This document shows positions 29,246-38,552 of a DNA stretch of 64,000 bases, piece by piece. Where the stretch lies: positions 186,001 to 250,000 of the forward strand of contig NZ_CP142675.1 of assembly GCF_036365825.1 (NCBI RefSeq), read 5' to 3'. Below the pieces are notes generated by a model. It did no database searches. It was not told the DNA's origin and was given only the letters and a program-made list of their open reading frames with translations. Source of the DNA: Qipengyuania sp. HL-TH1. GTDB lineage: Bacteria > Pseudomonadota > Alphaproteobacteria > Sphingomonadales > Sphingomonadaceae. Every line of letters begins with the position of its first letter. Position 1 is the stretch's first letter. Made by a program: the position numbers and the translations under genes.

Positions 29246-30613
29246 ATGCGCTACCTACCCCTGACCGATACCGACCGTTCGGCCATGCTCGACACGATCG
29301 GCGCGCCCGATATCGATGCGCTGTTTGCCGATGTGCCCGAGGCGGCGCGGCTCTCCGGCCCGATCGAAGGCCTGCCGATGCACGCCAGCGAAATGGCGGT
29401 CGAGAAGCATATGCGGCGGCTGAGCAAGAAGAACCTCGCCGCAGCCGATGCGGCGTTCTTCCTCGGGGCAGGGGCGTACAAGCACCATATCCCGGCCAGC
29501 GTCGACCACATCATCCAGCGCGGCGAGTTCCTGACCGCCTACACGCCCTACCAGCCCGAAATCGCGCAGGGCACGCTGCAGATGCTGTTCGAATTCCAGA
29601 CGCAGGTCGCGCGGCTCTATGGCTGCGCGGTCGCCAATGCCTCGATGTACGACGGCTCGACCGCATGCTGGGAAGCGGTGGCGATGGCGGGCCGTGTGGC
29701 GCGCGGCAAGAAGCGCAAGGTCGTGCTCTCGGGCGCGCTTCACCCGCATTATGCCGAAGTGGTGCGGACGATGGCCAAGTTCACCGACGACGAGATCGCC
29801 GGTGCGCCGCCCAGCCTGACCGCCAGGCCCGACGATGACGGGCTGATCGCGCGGATCGACGGGGACACCAGCTGCGTCGTGGTGCAATATCCCGATATCC
29901 TCGGCCGCCTGCCCGACCTCGCGAAAATCGCCGAGGCCGCGCATGACAAGGGCGCGCTGCTGATCGCGGTCAACACCGAACCCGTGGCGCTCGGCGCGAT
30001 TGCATCGCCGGGTGAGCTGGGCGCGGATATCGTAGTTGGCGAAGGCCAGTCGATCGGCGTCGGCCTGCAATTCGGCGGCCCCTATCTCGGCCTGTTCGCC
30101 GTGCGCGATGAAAAGCATGTCCGGCAGATGCCGGGGCGCCTGTGCGGCGAGACTGCCGATGCGGAGGGCAAGCGCGGCTTCGTGCTAACGCTGTCGACGC
30201 GCGAACAGCATATCCGCCGCGAGAAGGCGACTTCGAACATCTGCACCAATTCGGGGCTCTGCGCGCTGGCGTTCAATGTCCATATGACGCTGCTCGGCGA
30301 AAAGGGGCTGCGCCGGCTGGCGATGGAGAACCACCGGCTCGCCTGCTTTGCCGCCGACCGGCTGGCCAAGGTGCCCGGCGTGAAGCTGCTCAACGACACC
30401 TTCTTTAACGAGTTCACGCTGCTGCTCGACGGCGATGCGCGCAGCATCGTGCGCAAGCTGACGCAGCAGGACATCCTCGCGGGCGTCTCGCTCGCACGGC
30501 TGTTCCCGGGCCATGATGCGCTGTCCAACGGGCTGCTCGTCGCGGTTACCGAAACAACGACCGAGGAGGATGTGGAAACGCTTGCCTCCGCACTCGAGGA
30601 GGTGCTGGCATGA
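29246..30613 (+). CDS. gcvPA: Glycine dehydrogenase (decarboxylating) subunit 1
   Basis: A 455-residue alpha chain of the two-subunit P protein, corresponding to the N-terminal half of single-chain Gcv[32 protein letters not shown] and [18 protein letters not shown] are typical. It pairs with GcvPB to form the PLP enzyme that decarboxylates glycine. An AAGGA ribosome site precedes ATG 29246. The stop overlaps the gcvPB start by four bases (30610-30613). Confidence 0.95.
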   Translation: MRYLPLTDTDRSAMLDTIGAPDIDALFADVPEAARLSGPIEGLPMHASEMAVEKHMRRLSKKNLAAADAAFFLGAGAYKHHIPASVDHIIQRGEFLTAYTPYQPEIAQGTLQMLFEFQTQVARLYGCAVANASMYDGSTACWEAVAMAGRVARGKKRKVVLSGALHPHYAEVVRTMAKFTDDEIAGAPPSLTARPDDDGLIARIDGDTSCVVVQYPDILGRLPDLAKIAEAAHDKGALLIAVNTEPVALGAIASPGELGADIVVGEGQSIGVGLQFGGPYLGLFAVRDEKHVRQMPGRLCGETADAEGKRGFVLTLSTREQHIRREKATSNICTNSGLCALAFNVHMTLLGEKGLRRLAMENHRLACFAADRLAKVPGVKLLNDTFFNEFTLLLDGDARSIVRKLTQQDILAGVSLARLFPGHDALSNGLLVAVTETTTEEDVETLASALEEVLA

Positions 30614-32181
30614 ACGCGCCCAACGCATCGGGCTGGAAGCCCGGCACCCCCGTCGAAGGACACAATGCGATGAGCGGTCCCGATACCGCCACCGGCAACC
30701 GCGCGCTGATGCTCGAGGAACCGCTACTGTTCGAGATCGGCCATGTCGAAACCACCGGGGTGGACCTGCCCGAACCGCAGGCGGGAGCCAATCGCCTCGG
30801 CGGGTTCGACCGCAAGGATCCGATCGGCCTGCCGGGCCTGTCCGAACCCGAAACCGTGCGCCACTACACGCGCCTGAGCCGGCAGAACTACGCGATCGAC
30901 CTCGGTCTGTTCCCGCTCGGCTCGTGCACCATGAAGCATAATCCGCGGCTCAACGAGAAGATCGCGCGCATGCCTGGCTTTGCCGACGTCCATCCGCTGC
31001 AGCCGGTCGATACGGTGCGAGGCGCGCTCGAAGTGATCAACGAACTGGCATTCTGGCTGATCGATCTGACCGGAATGCAGGGCGTCGCGATGAGCCCCAA
31101 GGCCGGGGCGCATGGCGAATTATGCGGCATCTTGTGCATCCGTGCCGCGCTCGAAGCCCGCGGCGATGCGCGCGAGGTCATCCTCGTCCCCGAAAGCGCG
31201 CATGGCACCAACCCCGCCACCGCGGCTTTCGCCGGCTACCGTGTCGAGGATATTCCGGCCAATTCCGACGGAAGGGTCGATCTAGAAGCGCTGAAGGCGC
31301 GCCTTGGCCCCGATGTTGCGGGGGTGATGATCACCAATCCCAACACCTGCGGCCTGTTCGAACGCGACATGAAGGCGATTTCGGATGCGGTCCACGAGGC
31401 CGGCGGCTTCGTCTATTGCGACGGCGCGAACTTCAATGCCGTCGTCGGCAAGGTGCGCCCCGGCGACCTCGGCGTCGATGCGATGCACATCAACCTGCAC
31501 AAGACCTTCTCCACCCCGCATGGCGGCGGCGGCCCGGGTTCGGGCCCGGTCGTGCTATCCGAAGCGCTCTGCCCCTATGGCCCGCTGCCGTTCACCGCGC
31601 GGACCAAGGATGGCGTGGTCCGCCTGGTCGAGGAAGAGAACGCTGCCGAATTCGACCACACCAAGGCCTTCGGCCGGATGACCGCTTTCCACGGTCAGAT
31701 GGGCATGTTCACCCGCGCGCTGGCCTATATCCTCAGCCACGGTGCCGATGGCCTCAAGCAGGTGTCCGAAGACGCCGTGCTCAATGCCAATTACATCCTG
31801 CGCAGCCTCGAAGACGTGCTCGATGCACCCTTCGGCCACAGCGGGCCGTGCATGCATGAAGCGCTGTTCAGCGACAAAGGCTTCGCCGACGATGTCTCGA
31901 CGCTCGATCTGGCCAAGGCGCTGATCGACGAGGGCTATCACCCGATGACGATGTATTTCCCGCTGGTGGTGCATGGCGCGATGCTGGTCGAACCGACCGA
32001 GACCGAGAGCAAGGCGGCGCTCGACCAGTTCATCATGGCGCTGCGCAGCGTAGCCGGGCGCGCCAAGGCGGGTGACGAAACGCTCAAGACCGCGCCGCAC
32101 TACGCGCCGCGGCGCCGGCTCGACGAAACGCAGGCCGCGCGCAAGCCGGTGCTGGCGTGGAACGATCCCGATATGGCATGA
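30610..32181 (+). CDS. gcvPB: Glycine dehydrogenase (decarboxylating) subunit 2
   Basis: A 523-residue beta chain of glycine decarboxylase carrying the pyridoxal phosphate lysine in [18 protein letters not shown], with the glycine-rich loop that follows. [14 protein letters not shown] and [13 protein letters not shown] are further P-protein signatures. Together gcvT, gcvH, gcvPA and gcvPB supply three glycine-specific proteins; the shared L protein (dihydrolipoyl dehydrogenase) is not in the window. Confidence 0.95.
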   Translation: MNAPNASGWKPGTPVEGHNAMSGPDTATGNRALMLEEPLLFEIGHVETTGVDLPEPQAGANRLGGFDRKDPIGLPGLSEPETVRHYTRLSRQNYAIDLGLFPLGSCTMKHNPRLNEKIARMPGFADVHPLQPVDTVRGALEVINELAFWLIDLTGMQGVAMSPKAGAHGELCGILCIRAALEARGDAREVILVPESAHGTNPATAAFAGYRVEDIPANSDGRVDLEALKARLGPDVAGVMITNPNTCGLFERDMKAISDAVHEAGGFVYCDGANFNAVVGKVRPGDLGVDAMHINLHKTFSTPHGGGGPGSGPVVLSEALCPYGPLPFTARTKDGVVRLVEEENAAEFDHTKAFGRMTAFHGQMGMFTRALAYILSHGADGLKQVSEDAVLNANYILRSLEDVLDAPFGHSGPCMHEALFSDKGFADDVSTLDLAKALIDEGYHPMTMYFPLVVHGAMLVEPTETESKAALDQFIMALRSVAGRAKAGDETLKTAPHYAPRRRLDETQAARKPVLAWNDPDMA

Positions 32182-32275
32182 CGCTAACGGGGGTTGCGGC
32201 ATTGCGTTACTGCTCTACAACCGCCGGATAACACAATAAAAATGGGTCGTTCGATGGACCGCGGGGAGGCGGGGG

Positions 32276-34372
32276 TTGAGCGAGGACAGGGACGACAATC
32301 TGCTGATCCGCGGCTGGCGCAATGTGCGCGAGGCCGGCCCGCGTCGTCTGGTGTTGACCGCGGTGCTGGTGCTCATGGCGCTGCTGATCGCGCGCTACAG
32401 CTGGAACATCCCGCACGAGGTGGTCCCCGACGAATGGCGTATCGAAGGCGCCGAGAATGTCGACATCACCACGCCGGGTACGGGCGACGCCGAACGCGCG
32501 CTGTATGACTGGCGCAGCTCGATCTTGGCGGACAAGATCGAACAGGACGATCGCATCACGATGGTGGTCTATGACGACCAGACGCTGATCGCCGCGCGCA
32601 AACGCTCGCCGCTCGATCGCGGGATGCTGTCGCGCGCGCTGCAGATCATCGACGGGATGGAGCCCAAGGCGATCGGGCTCGATATTCTGTTCGACCAGCC
32701 GCAGGACGAGGATGCCGAGCTGCTCGCCACCTTGCGCGGCATGCAGACCCCGACGCTCGTCGGCTACGCCAATTTCGCGACCAATGAAGCCGATATCGTC
32801 TACGACCAGCAGGTCTATCTCGAGGAGTTCCTCGCCCAGCTCGAAGGGTCGAATGCGACCCCCGCCAGCATCCGGCTCGACAACACCAATGGCGTGACGC
32901 GCAAATGGCCGAGCATCGAACCCGACCTGCCGCCGGTGCTGGGCCGCGCCATGCTCCGCGCCGCGGGCGAGGGCGAGCTGGCACTGCCGGGCTACGAAGG
33001 GGCGTTGCGCTATCGCCATCCCGCGTTCGAGAACGAGCCGATGTACGGACGTCTCCAGATCGACAATTTCCTCGATCCGGTGCTGATGGAAATTCCCGAG
33101 GTGCGCGCCATGCTGCGCGAACAGATCGAAGGCCGCTATATCCTCGTCGGCGGCGACATCATCGATTACGACCGCGTCCAGACCACCCTCTCCAGCGTCA
33201 TCGGCGAAAATCCCGCCGGGCTGCGCGTCCATGCGGATATGATCGCGCAAATGCTCGACGGCGATCGGCGCGGGCAGGTGGGGGGCCTCACCCTGTGGAT
33301 GATGGCGATACTGGTGGTCGCCACTGCCGTGCTCACCGGTCTGCTCGAATGGGGTAGCTGGCGCATCTACCTGCTGCTCGCGGCGCAGTTCGGCACCTTT
33401 ATCGGCGTGCCTTTCGTGATGGAATGGCAGGGGGTCGATACGCTCGGCGTGCCCGCTGCCGGCTGGCTGCTTGGCTGGATCATCGCCTTTACCGCAGTGG
33501 TGTCCGCCGCGCGCGCGAGCGGCGCGGTGCAGCGGAATTTCGCGCAAGGCGCGCTGGGCAAATACCTCCCGCGCGAAATGGCGCAGGAAATCCTCGAAAA
33601 CCCGCAGTTGCTCTCGCTTCATGGCGAGAAGAAGGAACTCTTCGTACTGTTCTCGGACCTCGAAGGCTTCACCAAGATGAGCCATGCGATCGAGCCGGAA
33701 ATGGTCGCCAAGCTGCTCAACCGCTATCTCGACATGCTGTCGGACGTGGTGCTCGATCATGGCGGCGTGATCGACAAATTCGTCGGCGATGCGGTGGTCG
33801 CCTTCTGGGGCGCACCGATCGCGCGGCCCGACGATGGCGAGCGCGCCGCCCGCGCCGGTTACGCCCTGTGGCAGGCGGGCGAGGCGTTTCGCGAAGAAGT
33901 CGCGGCGATGGACGCCGGGCTGCCCAAGATCGGCAAAACCCGCGTGGGGCTGCATTTCGGCGAGGCGGTGGTCGGCAATTTCGGCGGCGAGAACCGCATC
34001 CAGTATACCGCGCTGGGGGACAGCATGAACACTGCCGCACGGCTCGAGGCGGCCAACAAGGCGCTGGCATCCAGCGTCATGGCCAGCCGCGAATTCTCCG
34101 ACCGGGCGGGGCTCGACTGGTGGCGTCCGATGGGCCGCGTGGTCCTGCGCGGACGCGCGCGCGCCGTCGAGCTGATGGAGCCGGTACCCGATTTCCCCGC
34201 TGCCGATCGGGCATTGCTGGCGGATGCATACAAGCTGGTCGGGACGGACGATGCTAGGGCAGCGGAGATCATCGCCGATGTCGTCAGCCGTCATCCGGCT
34301 GACACGGCGCTGGAAAACCTGTTATATCGAATTCAGAACCTGGATGATGGAGGGGCTTATGTCCTCGGTTAA
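32276..34372 (+). CDS. CHASE2-domain class III adenylyl cyclase
   Basis: A 698-residue membrane cyclase. One helix near residues 24-40 is followed by an extracytoplasmic CHASE2 domain (about 75-340), three helices (about 340-415) and a class III catalytic domain (about 450-620). Metal ligands are Asp461 (FSDLEGFT) and Asp505 (FVGDAVVAF); Asn585 and Arg589 (NTAARLE) are the transition-state pair. Lys501 and Thr578 occupy the purine-specifying positions, the class IIIb pattern, which indicates ATP as substrate and possibly bicarbonate response. TTG 32276 follows GGAGG by seven bases. The FecR-like gene overlaps its 3' end. It is the likely cAMP source for the cyclic-nucleotide domains at 48180-50630. 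Confidence 0.88.
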   Translation: MSEDRDDNLLIRGWRNVREAGPRRLVLTAVLVLMALLIARYSWNIPHEVVPDEWRIEGAENVDITTPGTGDAERALYDWRSSILADKIEQDDRITMVVYDDQTLIAARKRSPLDRGMLSRALQIIDGMEPKAIGLDILFDQPQDEDAELLATLRGMQTPTLVGYANFATNEADIVYDQQVYLEEFLAQLEGSNATPASIRLDNTNGVTRKWPSIEPDLPPVLGRAMLRAAGEGELALPGYEGALRYRHPAFENEPMYGRLQIDNFLDPVLMEIPEVRAMLREQIEGRYILVGGDIIDYDRVQTTLSSVIGENPAGLRVHADMIAQMLDGDRRGQVGGLTLWMMAILVVATAVLTGLLEWGSWRIYLLLAAQFGTFIGVPFVMEWQGVDTLGVPAAGWLLGWIIAFTAVVSAARASGAVQRNFAQGALGKYLPREMAQEILENPQLLSLHGEKKELFVLFSDLEGFTKMSHAIEPEMVAKLLNRYLDMLSDVVLDHGGVIDKFVGDAVVAFWGAPIARPDDGERAARAGYALWQAGEAFREEVAAMDAGLPKIGKTRVGLHFGEAVVGNFGGENRIQYTALGDSMNTAARLEAANKALASSVMASREFSDRAGLDWWRPMGRVVLRGRARAVELMEPVPDFPAADRALLADAYKLVGTDDARAAEIIADVVSRHPADTALENLLYRIQNLDDGGAYVLG

Positions 34373-35084
34373 GAACATACTCGCAGGGGCCGCGCTCTCG
34401 TTTGCAGCGCTCGGTTTTCTTGGATCGACACCCGCGCAGGCCGGGGTGGTGGTCAAGTCCAGCGGGCCGTCTGCCGAAACCTATCCGGTGGGCAAGAAGC
34501 TCGACGATGCGGCGAGCGTTACGCTCCGCACCGGCGACAGCATCACCGTGCTGACCGGCAGCGGGACACGCGTTATCTCGGGTCCGGGCACGCACCGGGT
34601 GGGGGCACGCGGCGCGAGCAAGCGGACCGCCTTTGCCATGCTCACCCGCCAGCAGTCGGGCGCCCGCGTCCGGACGGGGGCGGTGCGCGGCGGGGCTACC
34701 GGATCGTCCACCAATTCGAATCTGTGGAACATCGACATCAGCCGTCCGGGCAAGGTCTGCCTCCCGGCAGGCGATGCCATCACCTTCTGGCGTCCCTCGA
34801 TCGAAGGCGGGGAAACCTGGGTGCTGGGTTCGGCGATTTCGGATTTCCACCTCCATTTCACCTTCGAGGACGGCTCCGCCACCGCGTCGCTCAGCGCCGA
34901 CGAACTGCCGCTGGCGCAGAACCGGCTCTACGACCTGTCGGGTCCGGCGGGCGGGGCGAAGCAGCGCCTCGAATTCATCGCGCTGGACGAAACGCCGCAA
35001 GATCCCGAAGATCTAGCCGTTGCGCTGGCCAATCTGGGTTGCATGGGCCAGCTTGACCTCTTGAGCGAGAAACTGGCGAGCTAA
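34359..35084 (+). CDS. FecR-like exported protein
   Basis: A 241-residue protein with a clear signal peptide ending at AQA (about residue 29). The first half resembles a FecR domain: VGKKLDDAASVTLRTGDSITVLTGSGTRVISGPG. FecR-type proteins next to CHASE2 cyclases are common, and the two probably sense a periplasmic signal together. ATG 34359, after GGAGGGG, overlaps the cyclase by 14 bp; a longer open frame would remove the signal peptide from the N-terminus and is rejected. Function beyond this is unknown. Confidence 0.65.
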   Translation: MSSVKNILAGAALSFAALGFLGSTPAQAGVVVKSSGPSAETYPVGKKLDDAASVTLRTGDSITVLTGSGTRVISGPGTHRVGARGASKRTAFAMLTRQQSGARVRTGAVRGGATGSSTNSNLWNIDISRPGKVCLPAGDAITFWRPSIEGGETWVLGSAISDFHLHFTFEDGSATASLSADELPLAQNRLYDLSGPAGGAKQRLEFIALDETPQDPEDLAVALANLGCMGQLDLLSEKLAS

Positions 35085-35098
35085 GCAACTACCGGTGG

Positions 35099-35132
35099 CC
35101 CCGCGGCACGGGGCATGGCGGCTGCCGCGGGG
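35099..35132 (+). terminator. Ten-base-pair hairpin before the cytochrome operon
   Basis: CCCCGCGGCA (35099-35108) and TGCCGCGGGG (35123-35132) form a perfect 10-bp stem with a 14-base loop between the FecR-like gene and the first cytochrome gene. No U-run follows, so it may be an attenuator, RNA-processing site or Rho-dependent end rather than an intrinsic terminator. Confidence 0.4.
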
Positions 35133-35169
35133 GGCGGCAGCAGCAGATTAGGGCAATCGGGGAGGGCCG

Positions 35170-36573
35170 ATGAAACGCCGGGCAGCACGCTGGCAAGGGG
35201 GACGGGGCGGAGCCGTGCGGGCGTTTGCGCTCGCGCTGCTGCTTGCGCTGGCCGCTGTCGCGCCCGCGGGCCCCGATTCCTCCGCCGCCAACGCCCAGTC
35301 CTCGACTGCAAACTTCGAAGGCGTGGCAACCTGTGCCGGCTCGACCTGCCACGGCCGTTCGGAAGGCAATGGCGCGGTCGTCCGGCAGGACGAGATCGCG
35401 ACCTGGCAGGCCCCGTCTTCGGCCAGCGGGGCGCATAGCCGTGCCTATTCGGTGCTCGCCAGCCGCCGCGGCCGCCAGATCGCGCAGACCTTGGGGCTGG
35501 GGGCGGCGACCTCCGCGCCCGCCTGCCTCGGCTGCCATGCAACCTATGTCCCGCAATCGCGCCGCGGCGCGCGTTTCCACACCAGCGACGGGGTGGGCTG
35601 CGAGAGCTGCCATGGCGCGGCAGAAGGCTGGCTGCAGGTCCATTACGAGAAGGCCGCCAGCCATGCTTCCAATGTGCGCGCGGGGCTGGTGCCGCTCGAA
35701 GATCCGCAGGTGCGCGCGAAAATCTGTCTCGACTGCCATTACGGCAGCACCGATACGGGCCAGTTCGTCACCCATTCGATGATGGCTGCGGGCCACCCGC
35801 GGATTTCGTTCGAGCTCGACCTTTTCTCCTCGCTGCAGCAGCATCACACCGAAGATGCCGACTATGCCCGCCGCAAGGGGCGCAGCGACAGCGTGCGGTT
35901 GTGGGCGGTGGGCCAGGCGGAAGCGGTTGCGCGGGCGACCGATCTGTTCGCGCGGCCCGGCTTCGGCATGCGCGGCATGTTCCCCGAATTCTATTTCTAC
36001 GACTGCCACAGCTGCCACCGCGCGATCACCGACGGGCCCGCCCGGCGGCTGACTTTCGAGACCAATCCCGGCCGCCCGATCCCCTTCGGCAATGCGCCGT
36101 TCAACGATGAGAACATCATCATGCTGTCCGCGGTCGGCCGGGCGCTGGCCCCCGGCGCTGGCGAGGCTTTCGGTGACGCGAGCGTGGAATTCCACCGCGC
36201 GATGGGCCGCGACCGCGGCAGCGCGCAGCAAGCCGCGATTGCCTTGCGCGAGCGGGCGCAGGCGCTGTCCAATGCGCTGGCCGCGCGCTCGTTCGGCAGC
36301 AGTGATGCCTATCAGGTGATCGCGGCGATCGCCTCGCAGGCGACCGCGCCGCGCTTTACCGATTACACCGGGTCGGTCCAGGCGGTGATGGCGGTCGATA
36401 CGCTGCTCAATGCACTGGTCCGCGAAGGCCGCGTGACGGTCGGCGCGGCGGCTGCGATCCGCGCCAATATCAACCGTGCCTATGCCGCAGTGGCCGCGCC
36501 GGAGACCTATCGTCCCGCCGCATTCCGCAGCGCGCTGGCCAGCGCGACATCCGCGATCGGGAGCCTGCGATAA
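35170..36573 (+). CDS. Pentaheme c-type cytochrome (cytochrome c554-like)
   Basis: A 467-residue exported protein with an N-terminal signal segment (about residues 16-42). Five haem-binding motifs are seen: CAGSTCH at Cys55, which has four rather than two residues between cysteines, then CLGCH (119), CESCH (144), CLDCH (186) and CHSCH (279). The spacing and the GVGCESCHGAAEGW context resemble cytochrome c554-type multihaem proteins. Several lone His residues could be distal ligands. It is probably a periplasmic electron carrier. Its stop overlaps the next ATG by one base, starting a translationally coupled series of four genes (35170-44556). Confidence 0.85.
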   Translation: MKRRAARWQGGRGGAVRAFALALLLALAAVAPAGPDSSAANAQSSTANFEGVATCAGSTCHGRSEGNGAVVRQDEIATWQAPSSASGAHSRAYSVLASRRGRQIAQTLGLGAATSAPACLGCHATYVPQSRRGARFHTSDGVGCESCHGAAEGWLQVHYEKAASHASNVRAGLVPLEDPQVRAKICLDCHYGSTDTGQFVTHSMMAAGHPRISFELDLFSSLQQHHTEDADYARRKGRSDSVRLWAVGQAEAVARATDLFARPGFGMRGMFPEFYFYDCHSCHRAITDGPARRLTFETNPGRPIPFGNAPFNDENIIMLSAVGRALAPGAGEAFGDASVEFHRAMGRDRGSAQQAAIALRERAQALSNALAARSFGSSDAYQVIAAIASQATAPRFTDYTGSVQAVMAVDTLLNALVREGRVTVGAAAAIRANINRAYAAVAAPETYRPAAFRSALASATSAIGSLR

Positions 36574-38552
36574 TGCGCCGGCGCGCGCTTGGCTGCCTGA
36601 CGGGGGCCCTCGCTCTGGTCCTGGCATCCTGCGGCGGTGATGGCGGAACGACGGGCGGCGGCGGAGGCGGCACGGCGTCTCCGACACCCAGCCCAACGCC
36701 GACCACCGGGGGGCGGCTGTTCACCGATCCGGCGCAGCGCGCGCTGTCGGTCGGAGATGTCCAGCAGATCATCGCGCAAGCCGTGGGCGAGGCACAGGCG
36801 CGCGGCCTCCCCGCCACCGTCGCGGTGGTCGACCGGGTGGGGAATGTCCTCGGCGTTTTCGCCATGACCGGCACGCCCGGCAACACCCGCATCAGCCGGC
36901 GCACGATTGCCGGGCGCGCCGTGCCGGGTGACGAGGTCGGGCTGCAGGGCGTCCAGGTGCCCACCGCCGCCGCCGCCATCGCCAAGGCGATCACCGGTGC
37001 CTATCTCTCGAGCGGAGGCAATGCCTTTTCGACCCGCACGGCCAGCCAGATCGTGCAGGAGCATTTCCCGCCCGCCGCCTCGACCGTGGGGCTTGAAAGC
37101 GGGCCGCTGTTCGGCGTGCAGTTCAGCCAGCTGCCCTGTTCGGACCTGTCCACGCGGATGAGCGACGGGATGATCGGCCCGCAGCGCTCGCCGCTGGGGC
37201 TGGCCGCAGATCCGGGCGGTTTCCCGCTTTACAAGTACGGCGTTGTGGTCGGCGGCATCGGCGTTGCCGGCGACGGCGATTACGGCTTCGATCCCGATAC
37301 GATCGACGTGGACCGCGCCGCCGAGGAATTCGCCGCGGTTGCAGGGACACAGGGGTTCACCCCGCCGCGTGCGATCGAGGCGGACCGCATCCCGGTCGAC
37401 GGCACCAGCCTGCGCTATAGCGATATCGCGGCCAGCGACCTGGGCCCGCTGCAGCGCAGTTTCGGCGCGGTTAACGGCCCTTCGGGCACGCTTGTGCCGG
37501 TGTTCGGCTATAATGACGGCACGATCCGCGCGGGGACCGCCTATGGCACCAACGCCTCGGGCATCCGCCGCAGCACCGCGAGCGAGTTTGCCAATCGCGA
37601 TGCCTATGTGCTGGTCGACGCGGCCGGGACACCGCGCTTCCCGATCCGCGCGGGGACCGACGCCGCAAGCATTGCCGATCCGCTGAGCGCTGCCGAAGTC
37701 CGCGCGGCGATGGAGGAGGCATTTACCGTCCTCAGCCGCGCGCGCGCGCAGATCCGCCGCCCGCTCGACAGCCGGATGCAGGCGACGATCAGCGTGGTCG
37801 ATACGCATGGCGCGGTGCTCGGGATCGTGCGTTCGCCCGACGGGCCGATCTTCGGCACCGATGTATCGCTGCAGAAGGCGCGCACTGCGGCCTTCTTCTC
37901 CAACCGCGTTGCAGCGGCGCAATTGCAGGCTGCCGGACCCGCAGTGGCGGACTATGTCCAGCGGGTGCGCAGCTTCCTCGGCGATGCCAACGCGCTGACC
38001 GGGACCTTCGCCTTTGCCGATCGGTCGGGCGGCAATCTGTCGCGGCCCTATTTCCCCGATGGCGAGGTGGGCGATGTGGCCGGCCCGCTCTCGGTCGAAC
38101 GGCCGGGCCAGTTCAGCCCGTTCATGACCGGGCTGCAGACCGAGCTGATCGTCCCCAATCTCGTCCAGCATCTCGGCTTCGTGATTTCGGGCGGGGCCAG
38201 TCCCGATACGCCGCGCACCTGCACACAAGTGCCCGATGCGCCGGGCGGCGGGAAGCGGCTGGCGAATGGCATCCAGATCTTCCCCGGTTCGGTACCGATC
38301 TATCGTGGGGACCAGCTCGTCGGCGGCATCGGGGTATCGGGTGACGGGATCGACCAGGACGACATGGTCAGCTTCCTTGGCCTGCATAATGGCGGGCAGC
38401 GCACGGGCGGTATCGGCAATGCACGCTTCGAGATCCGCGCCGACCGGATCGTGGTCAATGTCAACGGTAGCAACGTGCGGCTGCGCTACGTCAATTGCCC
38501 CTTCGCGCCGTTTCTCGACGATCCCCGCCAGAATGTCTGCGAGGGGCTGTGA
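36573..38552 (+). CDS. Lipoprotein with two HbpS/GlcG-like domains
   Basis: A 659-residue protein with lipobox LASC (Cys20) and a Gly/Pro/Thr linker to about residue 47. Two HbpS/GlcG-like units follow: LSVGDVQQIIAQAVGEAQARGLPATVAVVDRVGNVLG and, near residue 370, LSAAEVRAAMEEAF...ATISVVDTHGAVLG. Each ends with the family motif (GGIGVAGDG and GGIGVSGDGIDQDD). HbpS binds haem in Streptomyces, so haem or cofactor binding near the membrane is plausible but unproven; catalysis by GlcG relatives is not established. Start and stop overlap both neighbours, so it is a built-in part of the cytochrome operon. Confidence 0.75.
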   Translation: MRRRALGCLTGALALVLASCGGDGGTTGGGGGGTASPTPSPTPTTGGRLFTDPAQRALSVGDVQQIIAQAVGEAQARGLPATVAVVDRVGNVLGVFAMTGTPGNTRISRRTIAGRAVPGDEVGLQGVQVPTAAAAIAKAITGAYLSSGGNAFSTRTASQIVQEHFPPAASTVGLESGPLFGVQFSQLPCSDLSTRMSDGMIGPQRSPLGLAADPGGFPLYKYGVVVGGIGVAGDGDYGFDPDTIDVDRAAEEFAAVAGTQGFTPPRAIEADRIPVDGTSLRYSDIAASDLGPLQRSFGAVNGPSGTLVPVFGYNDGTIRAGTAYGTNASGIRRSTASEFANRDAYVLVDAAGTPRFPIRAGTDAASIADPLSAAEVRAAMEEAFTVLSRARAQIRRPLDSRMQATISVVDTHGAVLGIVRSPDGPIFGTDVSLQKARTAAFFSNRVAAAQLQAAGPAVADYVQRVRSFLGDANALTGTFAFADRSGGNLSRPYFPDGEVGDVAGPLSVERPGQFSPFMTGLQTELIVPNLVQHLGFVISGGASPDTPRTCTQVPDAPGGGKRLANGIQIFPGSVPIYRGDQLVGGIGVSGDGIDQDDMVSFLGLHNGGQRTGGIGNARFEIRADRIVVNVNGSNVRLRYVNCPFAPFLDDPRQNVCEGL

